The notes: generated by a model not told the origin, from the sequence alone. DNA of 52,017 nt from Parapedobacter lycopersici_A (GCF_040395035.1 NZ_JBEBRB010000012.1:1-52017), one strand, 5' to 3'. Numbered from the stretch's first letter, positions 8,654 through 17,266 are shown. A program made the numbers and translations.

Positions 8654-10108
8654 TTAAGGCATATTCAGGATATAGTCCAGGATGGCCGCCGCAGTAGGGC
8701 TTACCGGTTCCGCTGTGTTGGACAGCACCACAATAGCCACTCTCCGATCGGGAGAGAAGGCAACAAAACTGCTGCTTCCGCCTGTTTCACCTGAGTGGCG
8801 GTACGTCAGGCTTCCGCCGATAAGGTTCATCTGCCAGGCCAGGCCAATATCGGTATCAGGTGGCGTAAAAAAGGTAAATTCACGCGTTAAGGCCAGTGCG
8901 TTTTCCAGGGCTGTTTCGGGTAGCTTGAAATGGGCCCTGGTATAACGTAATAGGTCGGAAACGGTGGACTTCAGGGACCTTACTGCGGTCATGGGTTCGT
9001 TGAATGTCCAATGCGGCGTTTCAGTTCCCTTTTCGTTGTAGCCTTTTGCAAGATACTGTTGGGCGGTATCGGGTTGTGCGGTTGTGTTGTTCAGCTCCAG
9101 CGGTGTTCCAATTATTTCCCGGACCAGTTCTGCAAATGATTTTCCGCTTACTGTCGACAGGATATCGCCAAGTATGCCGTACCCGAGGTTGCTGTATGCG
9201 TATATGGAATCGGGTGCTATGTCAGCTTCGTAGGTTTTAAGGAAAGCATATAAATGCGCACGTGTATAACCTTCGTATGGGTTGCCGGGATGTGCTGCGG
9301 CCATGCGTTCCAGATTGGCGGGTAGCCGCGGCAAGCCCGATGTATGATTGGCCAGCTGCTTCAGTGTGATTTGCTGAAGGCTGGGATTAACTGCCAGCGA
9401 ATCGGGCAGGTACTTGGTAATGGGGTCGTCTAAATTAAGAAGTTCCTGCTGTGCAAAATAAGCCAGTAATGTGGCAGTAAACGTTTTCGTAATAGAACCG
9501 ATTTCAAACAACGTGTTTTCATCGGGTAACCGTTTGTTCTCCGCTTCGGTCTCTCCATAAAAATAACTGTGGGTCTTCCCGTTGCTGATAATGCCAATGG
9601 CCAGCGCATGTGTGTTCCCTTTCCGGGAATAGCCAAGGGCAACGGAGTCAACAAAGCGATCGAGGCCGGATGCTGCGGTACTGGCCGGAACGACCGGACC
9701 CGTCTGTGCCGGAAGCGGCTGTTTATAGGGTTGGAACAAAAATGTCTCGATGTTATTTGCGCTGTCCAATCCCAGCACCAATTGCTGAGGGGCACTGATA
9801 AAGTTCAGTTTATAAGTGCCTGCGTTTTTCTCATAACCGATCATCTCGGCCGATTGTATTCGACCCAACGGATAAAGCTGCTGTTCCATCACCGTTCGGA
9901 AGGCTTCGGCCGATAATGACTGTTTGAACTTGGCGCTGGCCAACGCATAAATGGAATCGGTTTCCTGTAGGTTGAAATGATATTCCACTTTATTGAATAC
10001 AGCCTGGTTGATTTGTTGTCGAGCTTCCTCCTCTTGTGCAAGGGTAATGGTGGCAATGGGTAAGAGCAGCAGCAGGAAGCAGCAAATGCGATTTACGGTT
10101 TTAAACAT
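8654..10108 (-). CDS. Secreted serine hydrolase (beta-lactamase/PBP4* fold) with N-terminal DUF3887
   Basis: A 484-residue exported protein. A signal peptide covers about residues 1-24 (ending TLAQ). Residues 28-125 fit DUF3887, a small alpha/beta domain often attached to hydrolases. The rest is a class C beta-lactamase-like serine hydrolase: SITK at 205-208 (nucleophile S205, K208), YSN at 305-307 and HSG at 438-440 in the KTG position. Such proteins are usually peptidases or esterases rather than true beta-lactamases, and HSG instead of KTG argues against antibiotic hydrolysis. It ends 50 bp from the converging permease gene and lies just downstream of the LiaF-LytS-LytR operon on the same strand, so it could be read through from it. 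Confidence 0.88.
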   Translation of the reverse strand: MFKTVNRICCFLLLLLPIATITLAQEEEARQQINQAVFNKVEYHFNLQETDSIYALASAKFKQSLSAEAFRTVMEQQLYPLGRIQSAEMIGYEKNAGTYKLNFISAPQQLVLGLDSANNIETFLFQPYKQPLPAQTGPVVPASTAASGLDRFVDSVALGYSRKGNTHALAIGIISNGKTHSYFYGETEAENKRLPDENTLFEIGSITKTFTATLLAYFAQQELLNLDDPITKYLPDSLAVNPSLQQITLKQLANHTSGLPRLPANLERMAAAHPGNPYEGYTRAHLYAFLKTYEADIAPDSIYAYSNLGYGILGDILSTVSGKSFAELVREIIGTPLELNNTTAQPDTAQQYLAKGYNEKGTETPHWTFNEPMTAVRSLKSTVSDLLRYTRAHFKLPETALENALALTREFTFFTPPDTDIGLAWQMNLIGGSLTYRHSGETGGSSSFVAFSPDRRVAIVVLSNTAEPVSPTAAAILDYILNMP

Positions 10109-10132
10109 ACAGCAAAATTACAGGAATCCGGA

Positions 10133-10873
10133 TTACATTCCTAATAATTGTTTGAGGCGTGCATAGCCGGTTTTGCTGACATTGATTTTCTGTCCCGTAT
10201 CAAGAATGGCAAGGTACCCTTCCTTTTCGTATGATTCGAGGCGGGTAATATGCGCGACCCGGATCAGGAAGGAGCGGTGTACGCGGACAAACTGCATCGG
10301 GTTTAATTGCCTTTCGAAGGAAGCCATTGTTTTATTCTTCAGGTACGTACCATCACTGGTATGTATCCGTACATAATCGTCATCCGCTTCCAGGTAGATG
10401 ATGCTTTCCACGGGAATGATTTTGATGGCATGGCCGGTTTTTACAACCACGCGTTCCAGCCTCGGCGAATGCGATACGTCGTCTAATAGTTGTTGGGTAG
10501 CGTCGCCCACACCCTGCAATGGCTTACGGTCGAGCAGCTTGGCCATTGCCTCATCGAATCTCTTTTTTGTGATCGGCTTAAGCAGGTAGTCAACCGCGTG
10601 CTGTTCAAAAGCCCGGATGGCGTATTCATCAAATGCCGTTGTAAAGATGATGAATGGCTTTACGTCAATGATCTCCAGCAGCTCGAAGCCATTGATTTTC
10701 GGCATCTGGATATCCAGAAAGACAACATCGGGCTGATGCTGCATAATCGCCTTGGCGCCTTCAAATCCGTCGTTGCACTCGGCCACGATCTCCACTTGTG
10801 GATAACCTTCCAGGTATTCACTCAGTATGCTGCGCGCCAGCGGCTCGTCATCTACCAGTATCGCCTTGATCAT
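10133..10873 (-). CDS. LytTR-family response regulator
   Basis: A 246-residue two-component regulator. The receiver domain (residues 1-115) has the acidic pair D8-D9, phospho-acceptor D54 in VFLDIQMP, T78/T79 and K99 in LLKP. The C-terminal LytTR DNA-binding domain (about 141-243) includes YLEADDDYVRIHT and VRVHRSFLIR. I place the start at ATG 10873, where MIKAILVDDEP begins as the family does; an in-frame extension to 10954 would add 27 residues inside the kinase gene. The start overlaps the kinase gene's end by 26 nt, so the pair is translationally linked. Targets are unknown, but the LiaF-like gene leading the operon suggests an envelope-stress role. Confidence 0.94.
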   Translation of the reverse strand: MIKAILVDDEPLARSILSEYLEGYPQVEIVAECNDGFEGAKAIMQHQPDVVFLDIQMPKINGFELLEIIDVKPFIIFTTAFDEYAIRAFEQHAVDYLLKPITKKRFDEAMAKLLDRKPLQGVGDATQQLLDDVSHSPRLERVVVKTGHAIKIIPVESIIYLEADDDYVRIHTSDGTYLKNKTMASFERQLNPMQFVRVHRSFLIRVAHITRLESYEKEGYLAILDTGQKINVSKTGYARLKQLLGM

Positions 10874-11921
10874 GTGGGTATTTCTGGGGTATACGTATGA
10901 TGCTGGTAAAGATATGTTTTGTGGCATTGGTTTCCAACAGGTCTGTACGCCCAAATAATAAAAATAAGCGCCGCTGGACTCCCCGCAATCCGAAACCGGT
11001 ACCTTTCCGCGGATTGTTGTTCTTGCTGTCGTATGGGTTTTTTACCCGGATAACCAACAACTGATCCTCACATGCTCCGTCAACACTGATCATCACGTTC
11101 CCCGTGGTGTCATAAAGCCCGAATTTGATGGCGTTCTCAACCAGGGGCTGTATAATCATCGCAGGCAGTTCCATCGCGTGACATTCTTCGGAATAGGTTA
11201 GCTGTGTCGTCAGTCGATGGCCAAACCGGACCTTTTCAATCTCAAGGTATAGTTGCAGGTGGTCCAATTCGTCTTTAAAGGGAATAAATTGCTGGTCGTC
11301 TTTACGCAGGGTACCCCGAAGGAAGTCGGAAAGCTGAAATGTCATATTCCGGGCCTCTTCCGGCTTTCGCCCAATGAGCGCGATAATGGAATTAAGGCTG
11401 TTGAACAGGAAGTGCGGCTGCAGCTGTTGCCGCAGGTTGTAAAGTTCGGCTTCACGGGCAAGCCGTTCGGCATCGGCTTTACGCTGTTCATTTTCCTTGT
11501 ATTCCTGCTGAATGTTCCACAGGATATTAATCATGGCCATCCAGGCGATCAGCAGCGAATTGATGAAGAACCGCAGTGGGAGAGAAGTGTCCAGCCTGGC
11601 AAGATAAGCCTGGTCCGGAACGATGTACAACAACGTCCACCGGGTAGCCGAGATACTGATTGCCGCCAGTACCAGTCCCCAAACAACAATATACCCGAAT
11701 TTTTCTTTCCTTGGAAGGTAATAATTCAAGGCGTTGGCAATAATATAACAGCACAGCGTGATCCACGTGGCGCTGATCAGGCTATCGTGCAGGGCAAATT
11801 CAAAATCGGAGTCGAACCACCACAGTAAACCGGTCTGGATTAATGCATAAGCAACCCAGATGATAAAACAGCTGATGTTGACCAATCGTTGTTTGGAAGA
11901 AGTGTATGGTGTGGTATTCAC
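10848..11921 (-). CDS. LytS/YehU-type sensor histidine kinase
   Basis: A 357-residue membrane kinase. Four hydrophobic segments occupy about residues 13-135, followed by a short coiled coil rich in Glu and Arg. The His_kinase box is QLQPHFLFNSLNS with phosphorylatable H170. The ATPase domain shows the N box LVENAIKFG (N263) and the G box GTGFGLRG (307-314). There is no extracytoplasmic sensor domain, so the signal is probably sensed in or at the membrane. It lies between a LiaF-like gene and its LytTR regulator on one mRNA. By analogy with LiaF in Firmicutes, the LiaF-like protein may inhibit this kinase, but there the kinase is a different type (LiaS), so this is inference. Confidence 0.93.
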   Translation of the reverse strand: MNTTPYTSSKQRLVNISCFIIWVAYALIQTGLLWWFDSDFEFALHDSLISATWITLCCYIIANALNYYLPRKEKFGYIVVWGLVLAAISISATRWTLLYIVPDQAYLARLDTSLPLRFFINSLLIAWMAMINILWNIQQEYKENEQRKADAERLAREAELYNLRQQLQPHFLFNSLNSIIALIGRKPEEARNMTFQLSDFLRGTLRKDDQQFIPFKDELDHLQLYLEIEKVRFGHRLTTQLTYSEECHAMELPAMIIQPLVENAIKFGLYDTTGNVMISVDGACEDQLLVIRVKNPYDSKNNNPRKGTGFGLRGVQRRLFLLFGRTDLLETNATKHIFTSIIRIPQKYPHDQGDTGR

Positions 11922-11952
11922 TGACTACGTTCTTTCCGGTTCATGGATGCGG

Positions 11953-12831
11953 TTATATGCTTTTGATGGTAACACCTCCGAATATAGATGTTCCCCTGAT
12001 GTAAACCGTCCGCTGTTCGTCCTGGGGAATGCCCTGGATAAACCGTCGGTCATCTACCTCGCCGAAGACGGACACGACTTCAGATTGGATCTTCCAATGT
12101 GCCGGCACAATGATCTTGGTACCGGCAAACAGCTGGAAAATATCAATGATCACCGGCGACTGGATATCGGCCTGTATCAGGTTGATGTCCGTGCCGCCGA
12201 AAATATTGACTAGCTCGCCGCCGGTGAAGTTTTTGGATATCACAATTTTCTTCACCTCGCTGAATACAGCGGTGGATTTCACGTAATCATCGGTAGTAAA
12301 ATTGGTTTTATTTTTTCTGTCCTCCGGCTGATCAAAGGTGCCCTCGGCCTCCGGACCGGCAAAAGCGCCGGCAGTTCCTTCATTTCCGGGAGGGGGCTGG
12401 TTGCCGTCGGCGTCGTCGGGCACCCGTTTATCCCACCTGTAATCATCCGGCCGCGTGCGACCCCGGCCCGGCCGGTCGCGGAATGGGTGATGCCCGCGGC
12501 GCTTATCCAGCAGCAGCCAAAGACCAATCCCGATAATGACTAACGGCCAGAGAAACGGACCCATATTAAAATGGGTGATTCGTTGGATGAGAAAGAAAAC
12601 GCCGATTCCGAGCATCATGAACCCCGCAGGGTTTTTGAAATTCGATTTTCCACAGATAACCAGGCCGATGACGACAAGTACCATGGGCCAGCTGATCAAC
12701 CAATCAGGCACAAGCCAGTCCATGTCAAGTTTACCCGCGAGGAGTACCGCGCCGATGGCCACGATAATGATTCCCGCCCACATTCTGCCGGAACTCGTGC
12801 CGCTGTGCCTGGGATGCTGTTGTTTATTCAT
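11953..12831 (-). CDS. LiaF-like membrane protein (LiaI-type TM region plus LiaF C-terminal domain)
   Basis: A 292-residue protein. The N-terminal half carries four membrane segments (about residues 17-34, 45-60, 68-84 and 90-107) in the LiaI/DUF5668 style. A charged, Pro- and Gly-rich linker follows (about 112-175), then a beta-rich C-terminal domain (about 180-292) of the LiaF/DUF2154 type, with repeats around NIFGGTDINL, VVSVFGEVDD and SIFGGVTIKS. In Firmicutes LiaF restrains a cell-envelope stress kinase. Here the gene heads an operon with a LytS-type kinase and a LytTR regulator, directly behind a strong promoter. Both termini are probably cytoplasmic given four segments. Confidence 0.82.
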   Translation of the reverse strand: MNKQQHPRHSGTSSGRMWAGIIIVAIGAVLLAGKLDMDWLVPDWLISWPMVLVVIGLVICGKSNFKNPAGFMMLGIGVFFLIQRITHFNMGPFLWPLVIIGIGLWLLLDKRRGHHPFRDRPGRGRTRPDDYRWDKRVPDDADGNQPPPGNEGTAGAFAGPEAEGTFDQPEDRKNKTNFTTDDYVKSTAVFSEVKKIVISKNFTGGELVNIFGGTDINLIQADIQSPVIIDIFQLFAGTKIIVPAHWKIQSEVVSVFGEVDDRRFIQGIPQDEQRTVYIRGTSIFGGVTIKSI

Positions 12832-12869
12832 TTGTTTGTTTAGTTATTCGCCTTCGGGGGCATACATTT

Positions 12870-12900
12870 CAAAGGTAACCCAATTTCTTCCGATGTACAA
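12870..12900 (-). promoter_or_regulatory. Promoter of the LiaF-LytS-LytR operon
   Basis: On the minus strand TTG (12900-12898), a 20-nt spacer and TACCTTTG (12877-12870) match the Bacteroidota sigma-A consensus. The start codon of the LiaF-like gene is 38 nt downstream of the box. Confidence 0.75.
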
Positions 12901-13038
12901 TGATTATTAGGCGATCCATTGACGAAGCTCGGTGAAACGGCTTTTTTTCTCGGCTAACGGCGTGTTTAGTGCACGATTAGCGGCCCTAAAAGCATGTGTT
13001 TATCCGTGTCTAAAAATATTTTTATTTTTTGCAAATAG

Positions 13039-13070
13039 TTGTATTAATCAAAGGATTTCCTTTATATTTA
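13039..13070 (+). promoter_or_regulatory. Probable promoter of the DUF3276 gene
   Basis: TTG (13039-13041), a 21-nt spacer and TATATTTA (13063-13070) fit the consensus with one mismatch in the last base. It sits 39 nt upstream of the start codon in an A+T-rich stretch. Confidence 0.45.
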
Positions 13071-13109
13071 TCCCGATTCTGAGAACAAAACAATTAAATA
13101 AGCTTAACA

Positions 13110-13448
13110 ATGGGAGATTTTGACAACAAAGAGCGTGAAGAGGTTTTTTCAAAAAAAGTAAGGGCAGGAAAGCGGACTTATTTTTTTGATGTGAAGGCAA
13201 CCCGGTCTAATGACTACTATGTTACCATCACAGAAAGCAAGAAACGGTTTGAAGACGGCGTATTCATTAAGCACAAAATATTCTTATATAAAGAGGATTT
13301 TGAAAAATTTGCGGAAGGGCTGAATGATGTGGTAGAATATATTAAAGCCAATCAGGAGGTCGTAGAGAAACGCTACGAGCCGGGTTATGATAACGGCGCA
13401 TTGACTGCAGAAGAAGACGGGGATTCAAAAGATGAATTTTCTTTTTAA
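13110..13448 (+). CDS. DUF3276 / PUR-alpha-like nucleic-acid-binding protein
   Basis: A 112-residue acidic protein of the DUF3276 family, universal in Bacteroidota. The core (residues 8-80) has the PUR-domain pattern: EVFSKKVRAGKRTYFFDVK, NDYYVTITESKK, and KIFLYKEDFEKFAEGL. The C-terminal tail is acidic and disordered. Relatives in Borrelia (BpuR) bind single-stranded DNA and RNA, and the same PUR fold is likely here. It has its own promoter and a good terminator, so it is a single-gene unit, as expected of an abundant nucleic-acid-binding protein. Confidence 0.88.
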   Translation: MGDFDNKEREEVFSKKVRAGKRTYFFDVKATRSNDYYVTITESKKRFEDGVFIKHKIFLYKEDFEKFAEGLNDVVEYIKANQEVVEKRYEPGYDNGALTAEEDGDSKDEFSF

Positions 13449-13471
13449 CCGGAAATAATAGACTAACGGGG

Positions 13472-13500
13472 AGCCTTGCAATGCTGTGAGGCTTTTTTTT
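13472..13500 (+). terminator. Intrinsic terminator of the DUF3276 gene
   Basis: AGCCT (13472-13476) pairs with AGGCT (13488-13492) around an 11-nt loop that can itself pair in part (GCA/TGC), followed by a run of eight T to 13500. It ends 16 nt before the next start codon. Confidence 0.75.
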
Positions 13501-13516
13501 ATTAAACCAATTGATT

Positions 13517-14374
13517 ATGCGTTGGAAAGGCAGTAGACAAAGCTCCAATTTTGAGGACCGCAGAGGAATGTCGTCCGGTGGAAAGCTCGCGCTTGGGGGT
13601 GTTGGCGGGATCGTGGTCCTGCTCATCGGCCTTTTCCTGGGCGGGGATCCCCAGCAGCTGCTCCAACAGTTGCAGACAACGGATACACAAACGAGTGGAC
13701 CTGTTGAAATCAGTGCCGAGGAGGCTGAACTAACCGAATTCGTGCGGGTGGTGCTGGCCAGCACCGAAGACGTGTGGGGCACGATCTACGCAACAGCCGG
13801 AGAAGATTTCCGGCCCGCTACATTGGTGCTCTATCGCGATGGTACACAAACCGGTGGGTGTGGCATGGGTGCATCAGCCTATGGCCCATTTTATTGTCCG
13901 GCAGACGAGAAGGTATACATCGATCTGGATTTTAACGATGAGCTACGGAATCGGTTTGGTGCAACCGGCGAGTTTGCCATGGCCTATGTGCTGGCGCACG
14001 AGGTTGGTCACCATATCCAAAAGCTGACCGGTGCGATGGACCGTGTACAGGCTGCCAGGCAACAGCTCAGCGAAACGGAATATAACCGGGTTCAGGTCAT
14101 GCTGGAACTGCAGGCCGATTTTTATGCGGGCGTCTGGGCGCATCACGCTAATAAGCAGTCGGAAGTCCGCCTGGAATATGACGATATTCGCGACGGCATG
14201 GACGCCGCTGCCGCCGTGGGCGATGACCGCCTGCAGATGCAAGCGCAGGGACGAGTGGTTCCCGAGGCATTTACCCACGGTACATCCGAGCAACGCGCTT
14301 ACTGGTTTAAGAAGGGGTATGATACCGGCGATGTTAACCAGGGCGATACATTCAGCGATCCCAGCCTGCAATAG
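13517..14374 (+). CDS. YpfJ-family neutral zinc metallopeptidase
   Basis: A 285-residue membrane-anchored protein. The start MRWKGSRQSSNFEDRRG is the hallmark N terminus of the family, and the ATG at 13517 is chosen for that reason. One hydrophobic segment (about residues 26-43) anchors it, leaving the catalytic part outside the cytoplasm. The zinc site is HEVGHH at 161-166 with E162 as the catalytic base, and ELQADFYAG (197-205) supplies the third ligand region. Substrates are unknown. It is the last gene before a convergent junction: its stop is only 3 bp from the end of the LuxE-like gene on the other strand. Confidence 0.9.
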   Translation: MRWKGSRQSSNFEDRRGMSSGGKLALGGVGGIVVLLIGLFLGGDPQQLLQQLQTTDTQTSGPVEISAEEAELTEFVRVVLASTEDVWGTIYATAGEDFRPATLVLYRDGTQTGGCGMGASAYGPFYCPADEKVYIDLDFNDELRNRFGATGEFAMAYVLAHEVGHHIQKLTGAMDRVQAARQQLSETEYNRVQVMLELQADFYAGVWAHHANKQSEVRLEYDDIRDGMDAAAAVGDDRLQMQAQGRVVPEAFTHGTSEQRAYWFKKGYDTGDVNQGDTFSDPSLQ

Positions 14375-14377
14375 GAG

Positions 14378-15358
14378 CTACTGGATCAACAGGTTGCATC
14401 CCCGGATATCACTTTGATCGAAACGACCCAATACTTCGAAGGTTCCGTCGTCATGCATTTTTCCCAGATCCTGGGTGGCGATGAATGCACAGGAATGTAT
14501 ATTGGCTAAATCAATCACATTGACGGCACCGGTTTTACCAATGCCCAGTCCGCTGAACGGGTCGTTGGTGTCCCGTATCAGGATTTTCATCCAGGGCGGA
14601 GGGAGAAAACGGCCATCCCGGGCCGCGTAAGCCTGCGACAGTAATTCGGTCATTCCGTATTCGGAATGGATTTGTTCCACGTTAAACCCCTTACGTAATC
14701 GTTCGTGCACCTCTTCGCGGATCATTTCTCGCCGCCTGCCTTTCATGCCGCCGGTTTCCATGACGGTAAGGCCAGGGAAATCGACCCCATGGGTTTCGAC
14801 AAAGTCGAGCAGCGCATAAGTGACGCCAATCAATAGGGTAGGGACATCCCTGGCTTTCAGTTCAAGCAGGGCGTCACGCAGCGCGCCATGATCATACAGA
14901 AAATAACCGCTTTGCGGGTGGTCGCTTTGCCGGATTAGGTCGTCGACCATGTAGATCAACGACGATCCTTCCCTTTCTGAATAGGAAGGAAGCAATGCCA
15001 GTACGGCGCGGTCGTGCGGCTGCCCGTAAAATTGTTCAAATGCCGTACGGAAACTCTGCCGGTAAATTGCGGCATCCGCCACATAATGTTTGCTTTGCAC
15101 GCTCCCCGTCGTCCCCGAGCTGCTGAATACAACCTCGGCATCCCGGTCAGCTGAGTATACACGATGATGCTTAAAAAATTCAATGGGCAGGAAAGGAATA
15201 GCAGCAACGGATTGAACGACTTCTGGTGCCACACCCAGGAGTGATAGATAGTCGGCGTAAACGGCACACCGGCTTGCCTGGAGTGCAAATACTTCCAGGC
15301 AAGCCCGGTTGAAATCGGAAATGGATTTAATGGCGAAAATACGATCTGCTAAATCCAT
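14378..15358 (-). CDS. LuxE/acyl-protein synthetase-like adenylate-forming protein
   Basis: A 326-residue protein resembling the LuxE acyl-protein synthetase domain. It has an adenylate-forming core: the phosphate-binding loop SSSGTTGS at 79-86, then METGGMKGRRREMIREE and a SEYGMTELLSQAYA block that corresponds to the aromatic/ATP motif of the ANL superfamily. At 326 residues it lacks the large C-terminal lid of acyl-CoA ligases. LuxE activates a fatty acid and accepts it on a cysteine. No luxC reductase, luxD or luciferase is nearby, so bioluminescence is not implied. The partner is FabG, encoded 24 bp upstream on the same mRNA. Together they may modify a fatty acyl chain for a lipid or pigment, but this is inference. 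Confidence 0.8.
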   Translation of the reverse strand: MDLADRIFAIKSISDFNRACLEVFALQASRCAVYADYLSLLGVAPEVVQSVAAIPFLPIEFFKHHRVYSADRDAEVVFSSSGTTGSVQSKHYVADAAIYRQSFRTAFEQFYGQPHDRAVLALLPSYSEREGSSLIYMVDDLIRQSDHPQSGYFLYDHGALRDALLELKARDVPTLLIGVTYALLDFVETHGVDFPGLTVMETGGMKGRRREMIREEVHERLRKGFNVEQIHSEYGMTELLSQAYAARDGRFLPPPWMKILIRDTNDPFSGLGIGKTGAVNVIDLANIHSCAFIATQDLGKMHDDGTFEVLGRFDQSDIRGCNLLIQ

Positions 15359-15382
15359 AGCCAGCTGAACGGATGGGTTAAC

Positions 15383-16129
15383 TTACAACATTCCGCCGCA
15401 TACCGAAAGCACCTGCCCGTTGATGTAGGAAGCAAGATCGGATGCGAGGAACAGGCATGCATTTGCCACGTCTTCCGTTTCGCCGGCCCGCTTGAGCGGG
15501 ATGCCCTGTTCCCAGCCTTCGACCACCTTGGGATCAAGGACGTCTGTCATTTCTGTGCGGATAAAGCCGGGTGCGATTACATTGGTGCGGATATTCCGTG
15601 AACCGAGCTCTTTTGCCGCGGATTTGGAAAAGCCGATAATCCCTGCTTTTGATGCCGCGTAATTGGCCTGTCCGGCATTGCCCTGTACGCCCACAACCGA
15701 ACTCATGTTGATGAATACGCCGCTACGGTTTTTCATCATCACCCTGGAAGCGGCTTTGGTAACATTAAATACCGACTTCAGGTTAATATTAATCACATCG
15801 TCCCATTGTGCTTCCGTCATGCGGAGCAGGAGCCCGTCTTTTGTGATGCCTGCATTATTCACCACGATGTCCAGCGTGCCGAATTCAGAAACAATGGAAT
15901 CGATTAATTTCTCCGCTTCATCAAATTTGGACGCATCTGAACGGAAGCCTTTTATTTTGGTGCCGTAAGCCTGCAACTCCTGCTCAAGTGCCTGCCCCTT
16001 TTCCACAGATGACAGGTAGGTAAATGCCACGTTGGCACCCTGTTCGGCAAATTTTTGGGCGATTGTACGGCCAATTCCCTTGGAGGCGCCGGTAACCAAT
16101 GCGGTTTTTCCTTCGAGTAACTTCATCAT
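15383..16129 (-). CDS. fabG: 3-oxoacyl-[acyl-carrier-protein] reductase
   Basis: A 248-residue short-chain dehydrogenase. The cofactor loop is TGASKGIG (13-20), NNAG is at 91-94, and the catalytic set is N116, S144 (in MSSVVG), Y157 and K161 (YAASK). The C terminus reads NGQVLSVCGGML, as in FabG. It reduces 3-oxoacyl-ACP with NADPH in fatty-acid elongation. The start can be either of two adjacent ATG codons (16129 or 16126). It lies in an operon with the LuxE-like gene rather than with other fab genes, so it may be a pathway-specific FabG copy. A TAAGTTTG promoter box lies 25 nt upstream. Confidence 0.92.
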   Translation of the reverse strand: MMKLLEGKTALVTGASKGIGRTIAQKFAEQGANVAFTYLSSVEKGQALEQELQAYGTKIKGFRSDASKFDEAEKLIDSIVSEFGTLDIVVNNAGITKDGLLLRMTEAQWDDVININLKSVFNVTKAASRVMMKNRSGVFINMSSVVGVQGNAGQANYAASKAGIIGFSKSAAKELGSRNIRTNVIAPGFIRTEMTDVLDPKVVEGWEQGIPLKRAGETEDVANACLFLASDLASYINGQVLSVCGGML

Positions 16130-16153
16130 TATTTTCTACATTAAGGTTGGCTG

Positions 16154-16161
16154 CAAACTTA
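16154..16161 (-). promoter_or_regulatory. -7 box for fabG-luxE-like operon
   Basis: TAAGTTTG on the minus strand fits TAnnTTTG and lies 24 nt before the first fabG ATG, in the 49-bp gap after the cytochrome gene. No clear TTG element is seen at the right distance. Confidence 0.5.
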
Positions 16162-16178
16162 ACAAAATGTTTCTGTTC

Positions 16179-16619
16179 TTAACGTGCGGTGTTTTCACAC
16201 ATTTTCAGTGCCTGCTGAACTTCCTCCTGCGAATAAAAGCCTTCGGTATTGCCAAAGGTATTGCCGATATAGGTAAGAATATAGGCAATTTCGATGGGGG
16301 TGAGCTGCGGCATCGCCGGCATTTCCCCATTAAACGCTTTTCCGCCAACCTCGATGGGACCCGAAAGTCCGTGCTTGATGAAGCACGCCAGCTGGTCCCG
16401 GTGTTCATGCAGGTAACTGCTGTCGGTAAGCGGCGGATACAGGGCACCGAGTCCCTCGCCTTTAGCGCCGTGGCAATTTTGACAATGGGAGGTATACAAT
16501 TTCTGGCCATTCGCCGTGTACTGTGCTTTCCGTATCGCTTCTTCACCCTGGCACGACTGCAGTAGCAGGTATAGGGATAAAGCGGCAAAAGCCAGGTATA
16601 CGTAGCCGTTTCTTCGCAT
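16179..16619 (-). CDS. Monoheme cytochrome c lipoprotein
   Basis: A 146-residue exported c-type cytochrome. A signal sequence ends in LLLQSC, a usable lipobox with C23 as the lipidated residue, so it is probably anchored in a membrane facing the periplasm. The heme motif is CQNCH at 46-50, and the axial methionine is probably in GEMPAMPQLTP. Its ATG overlaps the stop of the SCO gene by one base (TAATG), which suggests coupled translation. Being encoded directly behind a copper chaperone for cytochrome oxidase points to an electron-carrier role in respiration. Confidence 0.88.
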   Translation of the reverse strand: MRRNGYVYLAFAALSLYLLLQSCQGEEAIRKAQYTANGQKLYTSHCQNCHGAKGEGLGALYPPLTDSSYLHEHRDQLACFIKHGLSGPIEVGGKAFNGEMPAMPQLTPIEIAYILTYIGNTFGNTEGFYSQEEVQQALKMCENTAR

Positions 16620-17266
16620 TATTCGTTCGCTTTCAGCAAGATTTCCAGGTCGCTCCGCAACAATTCCACCTGCGCTTTGTCCGTGCCGTCATAGGCACCC
16701 CGGATGTGTTTATCCTTGTCTACCAACAGGAAATATCCCGAATGATCAAATCCTCCCGGTACATTGCTGTCTTCTTTCGCGTATACCATATAGCTGTCGG
16801 CCAGGCCATAGATCTCCGCCTTTGTGCCCGTAACAAACTGCCACTGGTCGTTGGTTACACCCAGTTTCTGGGCATAAGCCTTCAATACAGCCGGCGAATC
16901 GTGCTTGAAGTCGAGGCTGTGCGAAAGGAACTTCACCCGTGGGTCGCCCTTATACTCGTTGTAAACTTCAAGCAGGTTGCGCTGCATGATCGGGCAAATG
17001 CTCGGGCAGCTTGTAAAGAAGAAGTCGGCGATGTACACGCTGTTGTCAAACAGCTGGCTGCTGATGCGTACACTGTCCTGGTTCAGCAGCTGAAAATCGG
17101 GAATCTGATGGTATATGGTGTCGGTCACGATTTTTCCGTCCACTTCTTTTTCTACCGGCTCACGTGAGCCTAATATGGGGAGCTTCTCCGTGCCGGAGCC
17201 GCTGCATCCGGAGCTAAAGGCCATGGCAAGACCGAATAACCCCGCAATAAAATGAGTTTTTTGCAT
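16619..17266 (-). CDS. SCO1/SenC/PrrC-family copper chaperone or thiol oxidoreductase
   Basis: I choose ATG 17266, giving a 215-residue product that begins MQKTHFIAGLFG with a lipoprotein-type signal (SSGC, C21); a longer in-frame start would overlap the upstream gene. The thioredoxin-fold SCO signature is complete: C87-P-S-I-C91, plus H175 in FDHSGYF, the three copper ligands. SCO proteins deliver copper to the CuA site of cytochrome c oxidase and act on its thiols. It sits between a small lipoprotein gene and a cytochrome c gene. The oxidase subunits themselves are not in this window. Confidence 0.92.
   Translation of the reverse strand: MQKTHFIAGLFGLAMAFSSGCSGSGTEKLPILGSREPVEKEVDGKIVTDTIYHQIPDFQLLNQDSVRISSQLFDNSVYIADFFFTSCPSICPIMQRNLLEVYNEYKGDPRVKFLSHSLDFKHDSPAVLKAYAQKLGVTNDQWQFVTGTKAEIYGLADSYMVYAKEDSNVPGGFDHSGYFLLVDKDKHIRGAYDGTDKAQVELLRSDLEILLKANE

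Noticed and set aside
12932..13123. 63-codon plus-strand ORF before the DUF3276 gene
   Set aside because: It overlaps the start of a well-supported gene, spans the likely promoter and has unremarkable composition.
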